Assembly (NCBI RefSeq): GCF_947497125.1
Contig: NZ_CANMFI010000001.1
Location: 434,001-498,000 of the forward strand
Direction: 5' to 3'
From: an uncultured Polaribacter sp.
Lineage (GTDB): Bacteria; Bacteroidota; Bacteroidia; Flavobacteriales; Flavobacteriaceae
DNA: 64,000 nt
The notes beneath the pieces were generated by a model that was given only the letters and a program-made list of their open reading frames with translations, did no database searches and was not told the origin of the DNA. Made by a program: the position numbers and the translations under genes. Positions 55,373 to 64,000 of this stretch are shown here, one piece after another (the first letter of the stretch is position 1; every line of letters starts with the position of its first letter).

Positions 55373-55714
55373 ATGATAAAAATTTACCACAATCCTCGTT
55401 GTAGAAAATCTAGAGAAGGCCTAACTATACTTGAAAATTCTGGAAAAGAATTTGAAGTTGTTAAATATTTAGAAAACTTACCTACAGAAAAAGAACTAAC
55501 AAATATTATAAGTCTTTTAAACATCTCTCCTATTCAACTGGTTAGAAAATCAGAAAAAATTTGGAAAGAAAAATATAAAGGTCAAGAATTGACTGATATA
55601 GAAATTATTAAGGCAATGTTAGAAAACCCAAAGCTGATAGAAAGACCAATTGTTATTAGTAATAACCAAGCAGTTATTGGTAGACCTTCTGAAACTATTT
55701 TATCAATCTTATAA
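55373..55714 (+). CDS. ArsC-family arsenate-reductase-like protein
   Basis: 113 residues, ArsC/Spx/YffB family. Redox cysteine C10 region: HNPRCRKSREGLTIL (C-x2-S); the C-terminal arginine-containing ERPIVISNNQAVIGRPSE is the second signature. Catalytic RxxR-type arginines are thus present. Glutaredoxin-coupled reduction of arsenate is possible. No arsenite efflux pump or ArsR is in the window, so another thiol-dependent role is as likely. Stands alone. Confidence 0.8.
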   Translation: MIKIYHNPRCRKSREGLTILENSGKEFEVVKYLENLPTEKELTNIISLLNISPIQLVRKSEKIWKEKYKGQELTDIEIIKAMLENPKLIERPIVISNNQAVIGRPSETILSIL

Positions 55715-55801
55715 AACTTTACGTTACATTTTAGTTTAACTTAAAATTAACAATATATAAGAAGCATAAACAAGAACTTTGTAAAAAAAACTTAATGCTT
55801 T

Positions 55802-58255
55802 ATGATGAACAAAACTGTTCTTTTTTTACTGCTACTACTAACAACAACCTATACACAAGCCCAAAAAAACTCAAAAGACCCATACATAATAAAAGGTAAA
55901 GTTGTAGACGCAATTACAAAGCAACCCCTAGAATATGCTACTTTAATTTTCAAGAACAATAAAACTGCTCAAATTTCTGGAGGTATAACTGATGAAAATG
56001 GTTTTTTTAGCATTAAAAGTTCTGCTGGAAAATATTTAATTAGTGTTGAGTTTATTTCTTTTGAATCAAAAAAATACCCATTAACAGAAATAAATTCTAA
56101 CCTAGATTTAGGAGTCATAGAATTAAAGGAAGCTGCAAATAGTTTAGATGAAGTTGTTGTTATTGCAGAAAAATCTACGGTAGACATTCGCTTAGATAAA
56201 AAAATATACAACATTGGTAAAGACATGTCTATTAGAGGTGGTAATGCAAGTGATGTACTTGGTAATGTACCCTCTGTTCAAGTAGATGTAGAAGGCGCAG
56301 TAAGTTTAAGAGGAAACGAAAATGTTACTATCTTAATAGATGGCAGACCTAGTGCTTTAGTAGGTCTTAACGGTGCAGAAGCATTAAGACAAATACCTGC
56401 AGAAGCCATTGAAAAAGTAGAAATCATTACCTCTCCATCTGCAAGGTATGATGCAGAAGGTACCGCTGGTATTTTAAACATCATTTTAAGAAAAAATAAG
56501 TTAACGGGGTTCAATGGTTCTCTGCAATTAGATTTAGGATATCCTGCAAGAGTAGGAAGTGCATTTAATGCAAATTGGAGAACAAAAAAATGGAATTTAT
56601 TTACAAATACAGGTTTTAGATACAATGAAACACCCGGAAACTCTTTTTATGACACAAATTACTTATTGGCAACTGCACAAAATGCAAGAGTTGTAGAAAA
56701 AAGAAATTTCGACAGGTTAGGCAGATCTATTTTTACAAGCTTTGGTGCAGAGTATTACCTTACTAAAAACGCTAGCATCATTGGAAATATTATTTTTAAT
56801 GGCGGTAATGATGATGATGTTAACACAAATAGTATCGAACGTTTTAACTCTAACGGAAACATCAATGAAGCATCGTTAAGAACTGAAAACGAAAGTGAAG
56901 ACGAAGAAAGAATTCAGTACACATTAGATTACGTAAACACCTTTAATGATAGTGGAAAAAGATTGTCCGTAAACATACAATACTCTACAGAAGTAGAAGA
57001 TATTTTAAACGATATACCAGAAGTAAATACACAAATAAATTTTACAGACGAGATAGAAAAAGTTATCGAAAACCAGAATGAAGACAGGGCTTTACTTCAA
57101 GTAGACTATGCACATCCTGTAGGAGAAAACATTCAGTTTGAAGCGGGTTATAGAGGTAATTATAGAGATATTTCTAACAGTTTCTTTTTAGAACAAACAG
57201 ACTTTAAAAACAACATTCCAACAGAAGTGCTTTTAGATAATAACTTTAATTACAAAGAATTTGTAAACGCAGCTTATTTTCAATACGGTCAAAAATTTAA
57301 CAACCTTTCTCTTTTAGTTGGTTTGCGTTACGAGCTAACTTCAGTAGAAATAGATCAAGAAAATTCTAACTTACCAGAAGAAAAAAATTACAACAATTTA
57401 TTTCCAACTTTAAATGTAGGCTATGAAATTAAAGATGGTGAAAACATTACGCTAGGGTACAATAGAAGAATTAGAAGACCAAGAGGAAGAAGCTTAAATC
57501 CGTTTCCAAGCAGATCAAGTGAAGCAAATATTTACACCGGTAATGTAGATTTAAATCCTGTTTTTACAGATGCGTTAGACTTTGGATACCTAAAAAGATG
57601 GGATAAATTTACTTTAAGTACTTCTTTGTACTATAACATAAGTAATGATAGCTGGGAAAGAATACAAGAAGACACTGGTGATGTTACAGACAATGGAGAC
57701 CCAATTACTAAAAGGTTTCCCATTAACTTATCTACTGAAGAAAGAATTGGTTTTGAGTTTACCTTAAACTACAGGCCTCTTAAAATTTGGAATATTAACA
57801 GCGATTTTAACCTATTTAAAGTAACTACCGAAGGCGATTACACTAACCCAACAACAAATGTTACCCAAAATTTCGACTTTAATAACACCGCTTTCTCAGT
57901 TCGATTAAATCAAAAAATTACGTTACCAGGTAAAACGGATGTACAAATTAACTCTAATTACAGAGGTGCTTCTCAAAACGCACAATCAGAAACAAATGGT
58001 ATTTTTACAATGGATCTTTCAGCCAGCAAAGATTTGTTTGACGAAAAAGCCTCTGTAAGCTTAAATGTAAGCGATCTTTTTAATGGACGAAGAAGAGAAA
58101 GCACTACAATAATTCCTGGGTTTTCTGAGCAATACAGTGAGTTTCAATGGAGAGAACGCCAAATAAGAGTAAGCTTTGTGTATCGTTTCAACCAAAAGAA
58201 ACAAAAACAAAGAGGTGGTAGAGAAAATGGTGGCGCAGAAGAATACGAAGGATAA
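55802..58255 (+). CDS. TonB-dependent outer-membrane receptor with carboxypeptidase-like N-domain
   Basis: 817 residues. Signal peptide (about 1-20). CarboxypepD_reg-like domain at about 30-115 (KGKVVDAITKQPLEYATLIFK, LKEAANSLDEVVVIAEKST, the TonB-box-like region), plug domain at about 120-240 (LDKKIYNIGKDMSIRGGNASDVLGNVPSV, VEIITSPSARYDAEGTAGILNIIL), then a beta-barrel of outer membrane protein family type (about 260-800). Imports a large or scarce ligand using TonB energy. The C-terminus is Arg/Gln-rich (KKQKQRGGRENGGAEEYEG). No SusD partner or polysaccharide-degrading gene is near, so the substrate is unknown. Gene follows 87 bases of AT-rich sequence after the ArsC-like gene. Confidence 0.9.
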   Translation: MMNKTVLFLLLLLTTTYTQAQKNSKDPYIIKGKVVDAITKQPLEYATLIFKNNKTAQISGGITDENGFFSIKSSAGKYLISVEFISFESKKYPLTEINSNLDLGVIELKEAANSLDEVVVIAEKSTVDIRLDKKIYNIGKDMSIRGGNASDVLGNVPSVQVDVEGAVSLRGNENVTILIDGRPSALVGLNGAEALRQIPAEAIEKVEIITSPSARYDAEGTAGILNIILRKNKLTGFNGSLQLDLGYPARVGSAFNANWRTKKWNLFTNTGFRYNETPGNSFYDTNYLLATAQNARVVEKRNFDRLGRSIFTSFGAEYYLTKNASIIGNIIFNGGNDDDVNTNSIERFNSNGNINEASLRTENESEDEERIQYTLDYVNTFNDSGKRLSVNIQYSTEVEDILNDIPEVNTQINFTDEIEKVIENQNEDRALLQVDYAHPVGENIQFEAGYRGNYRDISNSFFLEQTDFKNNIPTEVLLDNNFNYKEFVNAAYFQYGQKFNNLSLLVGLRYELTSVEIDQENSNLPEEKNYNNLFPTLNVGYEIKDGENITLGYNRRIRRPRGRSLNPFPSRSSEANIYTGNVDLNPVFTDALDFGYLKRWDKFTLSTSLYYNISNDSWERIQEDTGDVTDNGDPITKRFPINLSTEERIGFEFTLNYRPLKIWNINSDFNLFKVTTEGDYTNPTTNVTQNFDFNNTAFSVRLNQKITLPGKTDVQINSNYRGASQNAQSETNGIFTMDLSASKDLFDEKASVSLNVSDLFNGRRRESTTIIPGFSEQYSEFQWRERQIRVSFVYRFNQKKQKQRGGRENGGAEEYEG

Positions 58256-58260
58256 TTCTT

Positions 58261-58338
58261 TGGGCGTTTTAACAGGCTTTACGTTGCAATCTTTTTTAAG
58301 AAAAAAAAAAAAGGATTTCCACTGCAATCCTTAACGCA
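58261..58338 (+). repeat. Dispersed palindromic repeat, copy B (78 bp)
   Basis: Begins TGGGCGTTTTAACAGGCTTT (58261-58280) and ends ATCCTTAACGCA (58327-58338); both ends are identical to copy A at 10904-10984 on the minus strand. The middle is different, with a 7-bp hairpin AAGGATT/AATCCTT (58311-58317, 58326-58332). It starts three bases after the TonB receptor stop codon. Confidence 0.8.
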
Positions 58339-58360
58339 ACTGGCTAATAAATTTAAAAAT

Positions 58361-58397
58361 AAAAAACTCGTAACGCATTTAGCGTTACGAGTTTTTT
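58361..58397. terminator. Bidirectional terminator after the TonB receptor
   Basis: Perfect 16-bp stem AAAAAACTCGTAACGC (58361-58376) / GCGTTACGAGTTTTTT (58382-58397), loop ATTTA. Works for the receptor (forward) and for the small membrane protein gene (reverse). Confidence 0.9.
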
Positions 58398-58416
58398 AAT
58401 ATATGTACTAAGAAAA

Positions 58417-58590
58417 CTACTTTCCTTCAGCAGCTTGTCTTGCTTCTTTCTTTAATTTTAAATTCTCCCAAATTGTACCACCAATCCAATAAGGTACTAC
58501 AAAAGTTAATAAAAATATCAACAACCAAAAACCAGCTGTAAAAATAAACATGAATAAAACTAAACCTGAGAATTGAGAAAAATCTAACAT
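58417..58590 (-). CDS. Small membrane protein, 57 residues
   Basis: ATG at 58590, stop TAG 58417-58419. The protein has a central hydrophobic segment (about 9-38, LVLFMFIFTAGFWLLIFLL then VVPYWIGGTIWENL), then a basic tail KLKKEARQAAEGK. One to two membrane passes are likely. Ends next to a shared terminator, so it is a plausible transcription unit. Function unknown; it fits no family I can name. Confidence 0.6.
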   Translation of the reverse strand: MLDFSQFSGLVLFMFIFTAGFWLLIFLLTFVVPYWIGGTIWENLKLKKEARQAAEGK

Positions 58591-58748
58591 TTTTATTGTT
58601 TTAAATAATAATTAATGCAAAAATAAGATATATTTTCAAATTTCACTATCAAAATTTATTTTTTTTCGTAGCTATTTAAAACAAATTCATCCTAATTATT
58701 TTGGTTTGATTTTCGTAAATTTGTAATCTTAAATATACCTTACGAATT

Positions 58749-60146
58749 ATGAAATATAGAATCGAAAAAGATACAATGGGTAATGTAGAAGTACCCGCAG
58801 ATAAATATTGGGGTGCACAAACAGAACGTTCTCGAAATAACTTTAAAATTGGTGCAGCAGGATCTATGCCTTTAGAAATTGTTTATGGTTTTGCATACCT
58901 TAAAAAGGCTGCAGCATACACAAATTGCGATCTTGGTGTATTATCATCAGAAAAAAGAGACTTAATTGCACAAGTTTGTGATGAAATATTAGCTGGAAAA
59001 TTAGACGACCAATTTCCGCTAGTAATTTGGCAAACAGGCTCTGGTACTCAATCGAACATGAATGTGAACGAAGTAATTGCAAACAGAGCGCATGAAATCG
59101 CAGGCAAGGTAATTGGTGAAGGAGAAAAAACAATTCAACCAAATGATGATGTTAATAAATCGCAATCATCTAACGATACTTTTCCTACAGGTATGCACAT
59201 TGCAGCCTACAAAAAAATCATAGAAACAACCATTCCTGGTGTTACTCAACTAAGAGATACTTTACAAGCAAAATCTGAGGCATTTAAAGATGTAGTAAAA
59301 ATAGGTAGAACGCATTTAATGGATGCTACTCCACTTACTTTAGGTCAAGAATTTTCTGGGTACGTTGCACAATTAAACTTTGGTTTAAAAGCTTTAAACA
59401 ATACTTTAGAGCACTTATCTCAATTAGCCTTAGGCGGAACTGCGGTAGGAACCGGATTAAATACACCAGCTGGTTATGATGTTTTAGTAGCAAAATACAT
59501 TGCTAAATTTACAGAAATGCCTTTTATTACTGCAGAAAATAAATTTGAAGCTTTGGCTGCACACGATGCTTTGGTAGAAACTCATGGAGCTTTAAAACAA
59601 ATTGCTGTATCTTTAAATAAGATTGCCAATGATATTAGAATGATGGCCTCTGGACCAAGATCTGGTATTGGAGAAATTATAATTCCTGCAAATGAACCAG
59701 GTTCTTCTATTATGCCAGGAAAAGTAAACCCAACACAAGCAGAAGCAATAACAATGGTTTGTGCACAAGTAATGGGGAACGATGTTGCAGTAACAATCGG
59801 AGGAACTCAAGGACATTATGAGCTAAACGTTTTTAAACCAATGATGGCTGCTAATGTTTTACAATCGGCTCAGTTAATTGGTGATGCTTGTGCTTCTTTT
59901 GAAGAAAATTGTGCTTCAGGAATAGAACCAAATCATACAAGAATTAAAGAATTATTAAACAATTCTTTAATGTTAGTTACCGCTTTAAACACCAAAATCG
60001 GGTATTATAAAGCAGCAGAAATTGCAAATACAGCTCACGAAAACGGAACTACTTTAAAAACAGAAGCAGTTCGTTTAGGGTATGTTACAGAACAAGAATA
60101 TGACGAATGGGTTAAACCTGAGGAAATGACAGGAAGTCTTAAATAA
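58749..60146 (+). CDS. fumC: Fumarate hydratase class II
   Basis: 465 residues. Converts fumarate and malate in the citric acid cycle. Signature [16 protein letters not shown], ligands in [19 protein letters not shown], and [19 protein letters not shown]. Starts [28 protein letters not shown]. Homotetrameric cytoplasmic enzyme without iron-sulfur cluster. A -7 box TAAATTTG at 58716-58723 is close to the ATG. Followed by a bidirectional terminator. Confidence 0.97.
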   Translation: MKYRIEKDTMGNVEVPADKYWGAQTERSRNNFKIGAAGSMPLEIVYGFAYLKKAAAYTNCDLGVLSSEKRDLIAQVCDEILAGKLDDQFPLVIWQTGSGTQSNMNVNEVIANRAHEIAGKVIGEGEKTIQPNDDVNKSQSSNDTFPTGMHIAAYKKIIETTIPGVTQLRDTLQAKSEAFKDVVKIGRTHLMDATPLTLGQEFSGYVAQLNFGLKALNNTLEHLSQLALGGTAVGTGLNTPAGYDVLVAKYIAKFTEMPFITAENKFEALAAHDALVETHGALKQIAVSLNKIANDIRMMASGPRSGIGEIIIPANEPGSSIMPGKVNPTQAEAITMVCAQVMGNDVAVTIGGTQGHYELNVFKPMMAANVLQSAQLIGDACASFEENCASGIEPNHTRIKELLNNSLMLVTALNTKIGYYKAAEIANTAHENGTTLKTEAVRLGYVTEQEYDEWVKPEEMTGSLK

Positions 60147-60157
60147 TTTTAAAAACT

Positions 60158-60191
60158 AAAAAAGCTGCAAATTAATTTGCAGCTTTTTTTT
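60158..60191. terminator. Bidirectional terminator between fumC and DinB gene
   Basis: 9-bp stem AGCTGCAAA (60163-60171) / TTTGCAGCT (60176-60184), loop TTAA, with A6 before and T-tract after. Confidence 0.9.
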
Positions 60192-60227
60192 TAGCATATT
60201 TTACTTAAAACAAATTGTTGTTTTTAA

Positions 60228-60734
60228 CTACAAATACCTTTCTTTCACAATATTTAAATGATGTATTTGATGCCCAGAAAACAAATACCCTAAAGCTCTT
60301 ACAGAGATTTTATTTTCTGACGCAATACCTACTCTAAGCAATGCATCTTCAGAAAAACTTTTAAATAAGTGAATTGTAGATTGTCTTAACACCTGCATTT
60401 CTTCAATTAAATGCCTATAATCTCTTTCGTTTGCATTGTCGTTTGCAACAAAAACATCTTGATCAAAACCTGGTAAAGATGTAGTATCATTTCTTCCAAA
60501 ACACAAAGCTCTGTAGGTAAAAACACGTTCTGTATCTATGATGTGCTGAATCAGTTCTTTCAACGTCCATTTACCATCTGCATAAGCATAATTGTGTTTT
60601 TCTTGAGGCACGCTTTGTAATAAAGTATCAAAACTTTTTTGTGAATTTTCTAAATTATCTAAAATCGATGTATCAGAATTGACAAGTTGAATGTATTTTT
60701 CAAAATATTCGTGGTATTCTTCTTTAGGAATCAT
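60228..60734 (-). CDS. DinB/YfiT-like metal-binding protein
   Basis: 168 residues from ATG at 60734 (MIPKEEYHEYF). The open frame reaches ATG 60767, but that lies inside the hairpin terminator of the upstream kinase gene, so I reject it. DinB fold: the histidines expected for metal binding are in WTLKELIQHIIDTERVFTYRAL and GHQIHHLNIVKERY. DinB-superfamily proteins act as thiol-dependent transferases (bacillithiol) or DNA-damage-inducible proteins; the substrate is unknown. Monocistronic. Confidence 0.82.
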   Translation of the reverse strand: MIPKEEYHEYFEKYIQLVNSDTSILDNLENSQKSFDTLLQSVPQEKHNYAYADGKWTLKELIQHIIDTERVFTYRALCFGRNDTTSLPGFDQDVFVANDNANERDYRHLIEEMQVLRQSTIHLFKSFSEDALLRVGIASENKISVRALGYLFSGHQIHHLNIVKERYL

Positions 60735-60757
60735 ATGATAATAAATATGTTTATATG

Positions 60758-60784
60758 AAAAAAGCATCGAATTAACGATGCTTT
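60758..60784 (-). terminator. Terminator of the exopolysaccharide autokinase gene
   Basis: 9-bp stem AAAGCATCG (60761-60769) / CGATGCTTT (60776-60784). On the minus strand it is followed by a U-tract. Confidence 0.8.
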
Positions 60785-60787
60785 AAA

Positions 60788-63244
60788 TTATTTTTTTAGT
60801 TTTAAAAATCTTAATACTTTAGAAAAAACAGAATTTGACTCTTCATTTTCATGATAACCATTTCCATATTTTCCGTAACCATAACCGTATCCATAACCAT
60901 AGCCATAACCATATTTATTTTGAACAGTAAAATCATTTAAAACATAACTAATATTAGAAACTTCTTTATTTCTATACTTTTCATCTATCATTTTCATCAT
61001 TCCTTTTTCTGAATAGTTTTGACGAATTACATACATAATTGCATCACCATACTTAAAAAGCTCTAAAGCATCAGAAACCAAACCTACAGGCGGTGTATCA
61101 ATAATTACATAATCATACTTTTCTTGTAAACTTTTAATCATTGCATCTGTAGTATCACTTAAAAGAAGTTCAGAAGGGTTTGGCGGAATTGGCCCAGACA
61201 AAATAACATCTAAATTTGGTACTTCTGTTTTAAGTATAACTTCTTCTAAAGACTTTTGATGAATTAAATGATTTACAACACCAATATCGTTATTCAAACC
61301 AAAATCATCATAAATCTTTGGTTTTCTCAAATCTAAACCAATTAAAACGGTTTTCTTTCCACTTAAAGCAAAAGCAGATGCCATGTTAATAGAAATCATT
61401 GTTTTACCTTCTCCACTTACAGAAGAAGTTAATAATATTGTTTTAGAGTTTGATGAACTAGCATCTTTAAATAAAAATTGTATATTAGATCTTAATGCTC
61501 TAAAAGATTCTGATATAGAAGATTTAGGGCTCTCAAAAACAACTAAATTACTTTTTCTTAAATTTTTACCTACAACACCTAAAACAGGAATAGAGTAATT
61601 ATTCTGAATTTCTTCTGCTGAATGAATTTTATTATCTAATACTTCTTTAATAATGATATAAAAAAGTGGTAAGATAATACCTAACATCAAACCAATTAAA
61701 TAATTAAATTGAGGTTTTGGGTAATTAGGACCTTCACCCAAGTCTTTTGCTTCATCTATAATTTTAATATCAGAAACATTAGCTGCAATTGCAGTACCAG
61801 CTTCATAACTTTTCTGTTTTAAATAATTATAATTTGTTTCAGAAATTTCAAAATTTCTTTGATATTTTAATAGACCTTGCTCTCTAGCAGGTAATTTTTT
61901 TAGTTTAGAATTTGACTTTGAAAGAGTTTTATTTAAACTAGAAATCTTACTTAAATTTATCGATCTTAAATTAGCTATATTTTCTAATAGATTATTCTTT
62001 GCTACACTAATCTGATTATTTAACTCTATTAACTGCGGATAATTATCAGTAACAGTTCTTCTTAACTGCTCTTTTAGAGTAGATTTTTGTATTAAAATAG
62101 CTATTTCTTGAGCTATTTTAGCATCTTGAATTTTAATGAGTGCAGGCATAGGTATGCCTTCTGTGTACTGATTGTGTGAAACAATATATTTTTTTAAATT
62201 ATTTAAATAATCATTAAACTCTAATAATTCTTTTTTCTCTTTTTCTAAATCGATAATTTCGGTAAAAACCTGAGATCCTTCTGTAGATAAATCAAAAATA
62301 TTATTAACTGATTTATAAGCACCCAGCTCTTTTTCAATTCTCTTTAAACTATCTTTTTCTTTAACAAATAATTCATCTATAAATTTTTTGGTATTTCTAG
62401 CATAAAGAATCTTTTCTTCTTTTTTATCATCTTCTAAAACCTTAATTGTTGTATTTAAATAAGCAACAATTCTGTTTTTATTAGGGCCACTCATGGATAG
62501 CTTCATAATAGAAGAAGCACCATCTAAAATATTAACTGATACACTTTTATAGCTAGACACTGTACTATCGAAATTATTAAACTTTACGTAAAAAACATCA
62601 CCAACATTAAAGATATCATTCTTAGTTATTGTAAAGTTTAAAAAAGGAGAATTAAATGCTTCACCCACAGTAATTTCTTCAGAAAAACGGTTGGTATTTG
62701 GTATATAATCTACAATTTCATTAGTATTATAAGTAACCGTTTTATTACCCCCAAGCTCATTGAAATCAAAAGATAATTTAAGTTTGTTTTTACCCGTAAT
62801 TTCTACCTTAATTAAAGAATTATATATTTGTGGTTTAGCAGTATTTAGCTCAATTTTAAAAGGTGTATAACCATACACATCATCCATTCTATATTTTGCT
62901 TCTTTTAAGTAACTTATGTAGAATTTTAGTTTTTTTACAACCTTTTCATTATGAGTTCTAGAACCTAATATCACTTTAATTGTCTCTACCTCATTACTAC
63001 TACCGCCCCAATTAAATGCAATATTTGTTCCAGTAGAAAATAAAGGATTATTTTCTTCTTTAACAGAAATCATAGAACTTAAAGTATACCTTTTTTGTTT
63101 AAAACCATTTATAAATTTGGCAACAACTAGGCACAAAACTATTGTTGTTAAAAATAATTTCCAATAAGATAATAGCTTAAAAAAATAGCTTTTAACATCT
63201 ATATTTTCCTGAATATTTTGTGTAGAATTTATTTTCTTTTCCAT
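60788..63244 (-). CDS. Exopolysaccharide tyrosine autokinase (Wzc/BY-kinase type)
   Basis: 818 residues. N-terminal Wzz chain-length domain with TM1 near residues 25-46 and TM2 near 520-545 (PQFNYLIGLMLGIILPLFYIII), coiled coil about 290-480. C-terminal BY-kinase: Walker A SSVSGEGKT (about 606-614), Walker A' (VLIGLDLRKP, the first Asp of the DxD replaced by Gly) and YVIIDTPPVGL (Walker B). C-terminal tail: seven tandem Tyr-Gly dipeptides then KYGNGY, giving nine tyrosines for autophosphorylation. It controls polymer length and export of capsular or exopolysaccharide. Five bases behind the export gene (Wza type), same operon. The tail is encoded by a hexanucleotide repeat (60872-60913) that may vary in length. 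Confidence 0.93.
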   Translation of the reverse strand: MEKKINSTQNIQENIDVKSYFFKLLSYWKLFLTTIVLCLVVAKFINGFKQKRYTLSSMISVKEENNPLFSTGTNIAFNWGGSSNEVETIKVILGSRTHNEKVVKKLKFYISYLKEAKYRMDDVYGYTPFKIELNTAKPQIYNSLIKVEITGKNKLKLSFDFNELGGNKTVTYNTNEIVDYIPNTNRFSEEITVGEAFNSPFLNFTITKNDIFNVGDVFYVKFNNFDSTVSSYKSVSVNILDGASSIMKLSMSGPNKNRIVAYLNTTIKVLEDDKKEEKILYARNTKKFIDELFVKEKDSLKRIEKELGAYKSVNNIFDLSTEGSQVFTEIIDLEKEKKELLEFNDYLNNLKKYIVSHNQYTEGIPMPALIKIQDAKIAQEIAILIQKSTLKEQLRRTVTDNYPQLIELNNQISVAKNNLLENIANLRSINLSKISSLNKTLSKSNSKLKKLPAREQGLLKYQRNFEISETNYNYLKQKSYEAGTAIAANVSDIKIIDEAKDLGEGPNYPKPQFNYLIGLMLGIILPLFYIIIKEVLDNKIHSAEEIQNNYSIPVLGVVGKNLRKSNLVVFESPKSSISESFRALRSNIQFLFKDASSSNSKTILLTSSVSGEGKTMISINMASAFALSGKKTVLIGLDLRKPKIYDDFGLNNDIGVVNHLIHQKSLEEVILKTEVPNLDVILSGPIPPNPSELLLSDTTDAMIKSLQEKYDYVIIDTPPVGLVSDALELFKYGDAIMYVIRQNYSEKGMMKMIDEKYRNKEVSNISYVLNDFTVQNKYGYGYGYGYGYGYGKYGNGYHENEESNSVFSKVLRFLKLKK

Positions 63245-63249
63245 ATAAA

Positions 63250-64000
63250 TTATAAATTTCTAGCAAGTATAAAGGTAGAGGTTAACAACGTAAAAATAGA
63301 GATTATTGTTGTAAGTGTCTGAAGACCAGTAGTACCTGTACCCCACGCCTTTTGCTTTAAAGGAATTATATTGATAATATCATTTGGCTTGATATAAAAT
63401 ACTGGCGAATTGATAGCATTAATATCAGTTAGATCTATTAAAAATTTTTCGGTGCCCGATAAAGAGTTTCTAATAATTTCTACTTTTTTTCTATTACCAA
63501 CTAAAGTAATGTCTCCAGAATTTGCGATTGCATCAATAATTGAAACTCTATTTCTAAAAATTACTTTCGGACCAGGCTGATTTATTTCACCAATAATCGT
63601 ATATTTTATACCTGATAATTTTACAGTTACAAAAACGTTTTCTGTATTTTTAATAAACGCAGTAAGCGCTTCCTCAATTTTACTTCTAACTTCTAAAACT
63701 GTGTACCCTAAAACATTAACATTACCAATAGTTGGCAATCTAATATTCCCATAAGCATCAATACTGTAATCTGTATAATATCCTTCACCGCTACTAGTAG
63801 CATTTATATTTGATGAACCAGCAGAAGCATTTTCTAAAGTTTGTTTATTAAAAATAGAAACCATTTCGGGGTTGCTCGATTTAATATTAATATTTAAAAT
63901 ATCGTCTACTTGTAATTTGTATGGTATATTATTTATTCGGGTAATTTCTTTTTTTTGAGTAGGCGTGCCTTGTAGATAAATTAAATCTTTCCCAGGAACA
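63250..64000 (-). CDS. Polysaccharide export protein (Wza-like), 5'-truncated
   Basis: Reverse reading frame open to the last base, so the start is beyond the window. Seen 250 residues: the export domain (KLQVDDILNINIKSSNPEMV, YSIDAYGNIRLPTIGNVNVLGYTVLEVRSKIEEALTAF), the SLBB-like region GEINQPGPKVIF, YIKPNDIINIIPLK, and a C-terminal hydrophobic helix LTTIISIFTLLTSTFIL. The N-terminal VPGKDLIYLQG suggests the region just after a lipobox. Forms the outer-membrane polysaccharide channel with the downstream autokinase, five bases away. Confidence 0.9.
   Translation of the reverse strand, partial: VPGKDLIYLQGTPTQKKEITRINNIPYKLQVDDILNINIKSSNPEMVSIFNKQTLENASAGSSNINATSSGEGYYTDYSIDAYGNIRLPTIGNVNVLGYTVLEVRSKIEEALTAFIKNTENVFVTVKLSGIKYTIIGEINQPGPKVIFRNRVSIIDAIANSGDITLVGNRKKVEIIRNSLSGTEKFLIDLTDINAINSPVFYIKPNDIINIIPLKQKAWGTGTTGLQTLTTIISIFTLLTSTFILARNL

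Noticed and set aside
60228..60767. DinB protein start at ATG 60767
   Set aside because: The codon is inside the terminator hairpin of the upstream kinase gene; ATG 60734 is preferred.

Overview
The window is a low-GC chromosomal segment (roughly 30 % GC by eye) from a marine-type member of the Flavobacteriaceae. A Polaribacter-like genus fits, but the genus is an inference. Family-level evidence seen directly: type IX secretion C-terminal sorting domains, a TonB receptor with a carboxypeptidase-like N-terminal domain, flavobacterial families (DUF6438, DUF6452, DUF6048), an almost complete absence of Shine-Dalgarno sequences, and Bacteroidetes-type promoters with a TAnnTTTG -7 box and, in the best cases, TTTG about 20 bases upstream. 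Most genes are core housekeeping genes. I see no rRNA, tRNA, CRISPR array, prophage or insertion sequence.

Layout. 1-831: a truncated EEP-family hydrolase converging on a small ABM-domain protein. 998-4756: a forward cluster (tRNA methylthiotransferase mtaB, DUF6438 lipoprotein, alpha/beta hydrolase, lytic transglycosylase) ending in a shared bidirectional terminator with a cold-shock gene. 4785-9660: reverse genes csp, nitronate monooxygenase-like, T9SS subtilase, mnmA, pcm. 9841-12534: Gfo/Idh/MocA oxidoreductase, 3-hydroxyacyl-CoA dehydrogenase and a PagL-like outer-membrane protein, with one copy of a dispersed repeat in between. 12586-14094: divergent dps/oxyR pair around a palindromic operator candidate. 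14179-19335: ABC-F ATPase, a thioredoxin-fold lipoprotein, a DEAD-box helicase with RGG-like tail. 19469-25435: alpha-oxoamine synthase (serine palmitoyltransferase-like), a cysteine-synthase-like enzyme, an S9 oligopeptidase and ornithine aminotransferase. 25630-33213: envelope lipoproteins, an rlmD operon, a 2OG oxygenase, and a SUI1/nucleoside phosphorylase/binding-protein run. 33255-40123: ung, a 1224-residue leucine-rich T9SS protein, mutS2. 40198-47256: leuCDAB operon divergent from an unusually long PLP enzyme. 47464-52983: LysE exporter, pyrD, and a carotenoid cluster crtZ-crtB-crtI under a CarH-like MerR/B12 regulator. 53098-60734: threonine aldolase, prfB, an ArsC-family protein, TonB receptor, a 57-residue membrane protein, fumC, DinB. 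60788-64000: the end of an exopolysaccharide locus (tyrosine autokinase and export protein), truncated by the window end.

Functional links. Oxidative defence (OxyR, Dps), light-responsive carotenoid synthesis (CarH-like, CrtI/B/Z), leucine synthesis, possible sphingolipid or sulfonolipid synthesis (SPT-like plus cysteine-synthase-like), surface polysaccharide and T9SS-exported proteins fit a gliding or surface-living aerobic marine flavobacterium. The most interesting non-gene structure is a two-copy dispersed element with conserved ends (10904-10984 and 58261-58338) and a separate inverted-repeat element inside the leu operon (42870-42956). Several automatic start sites fall in promoters, terminators or repeats. 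I moved those of dps, rlmD, ung, pyrD, leuA, crtI, the S9 peptidase and the DinB protein to internal ATGs. Two short genes (33076-33213 and 58417-58590) are added. I found no clear novel defence or mobile system.
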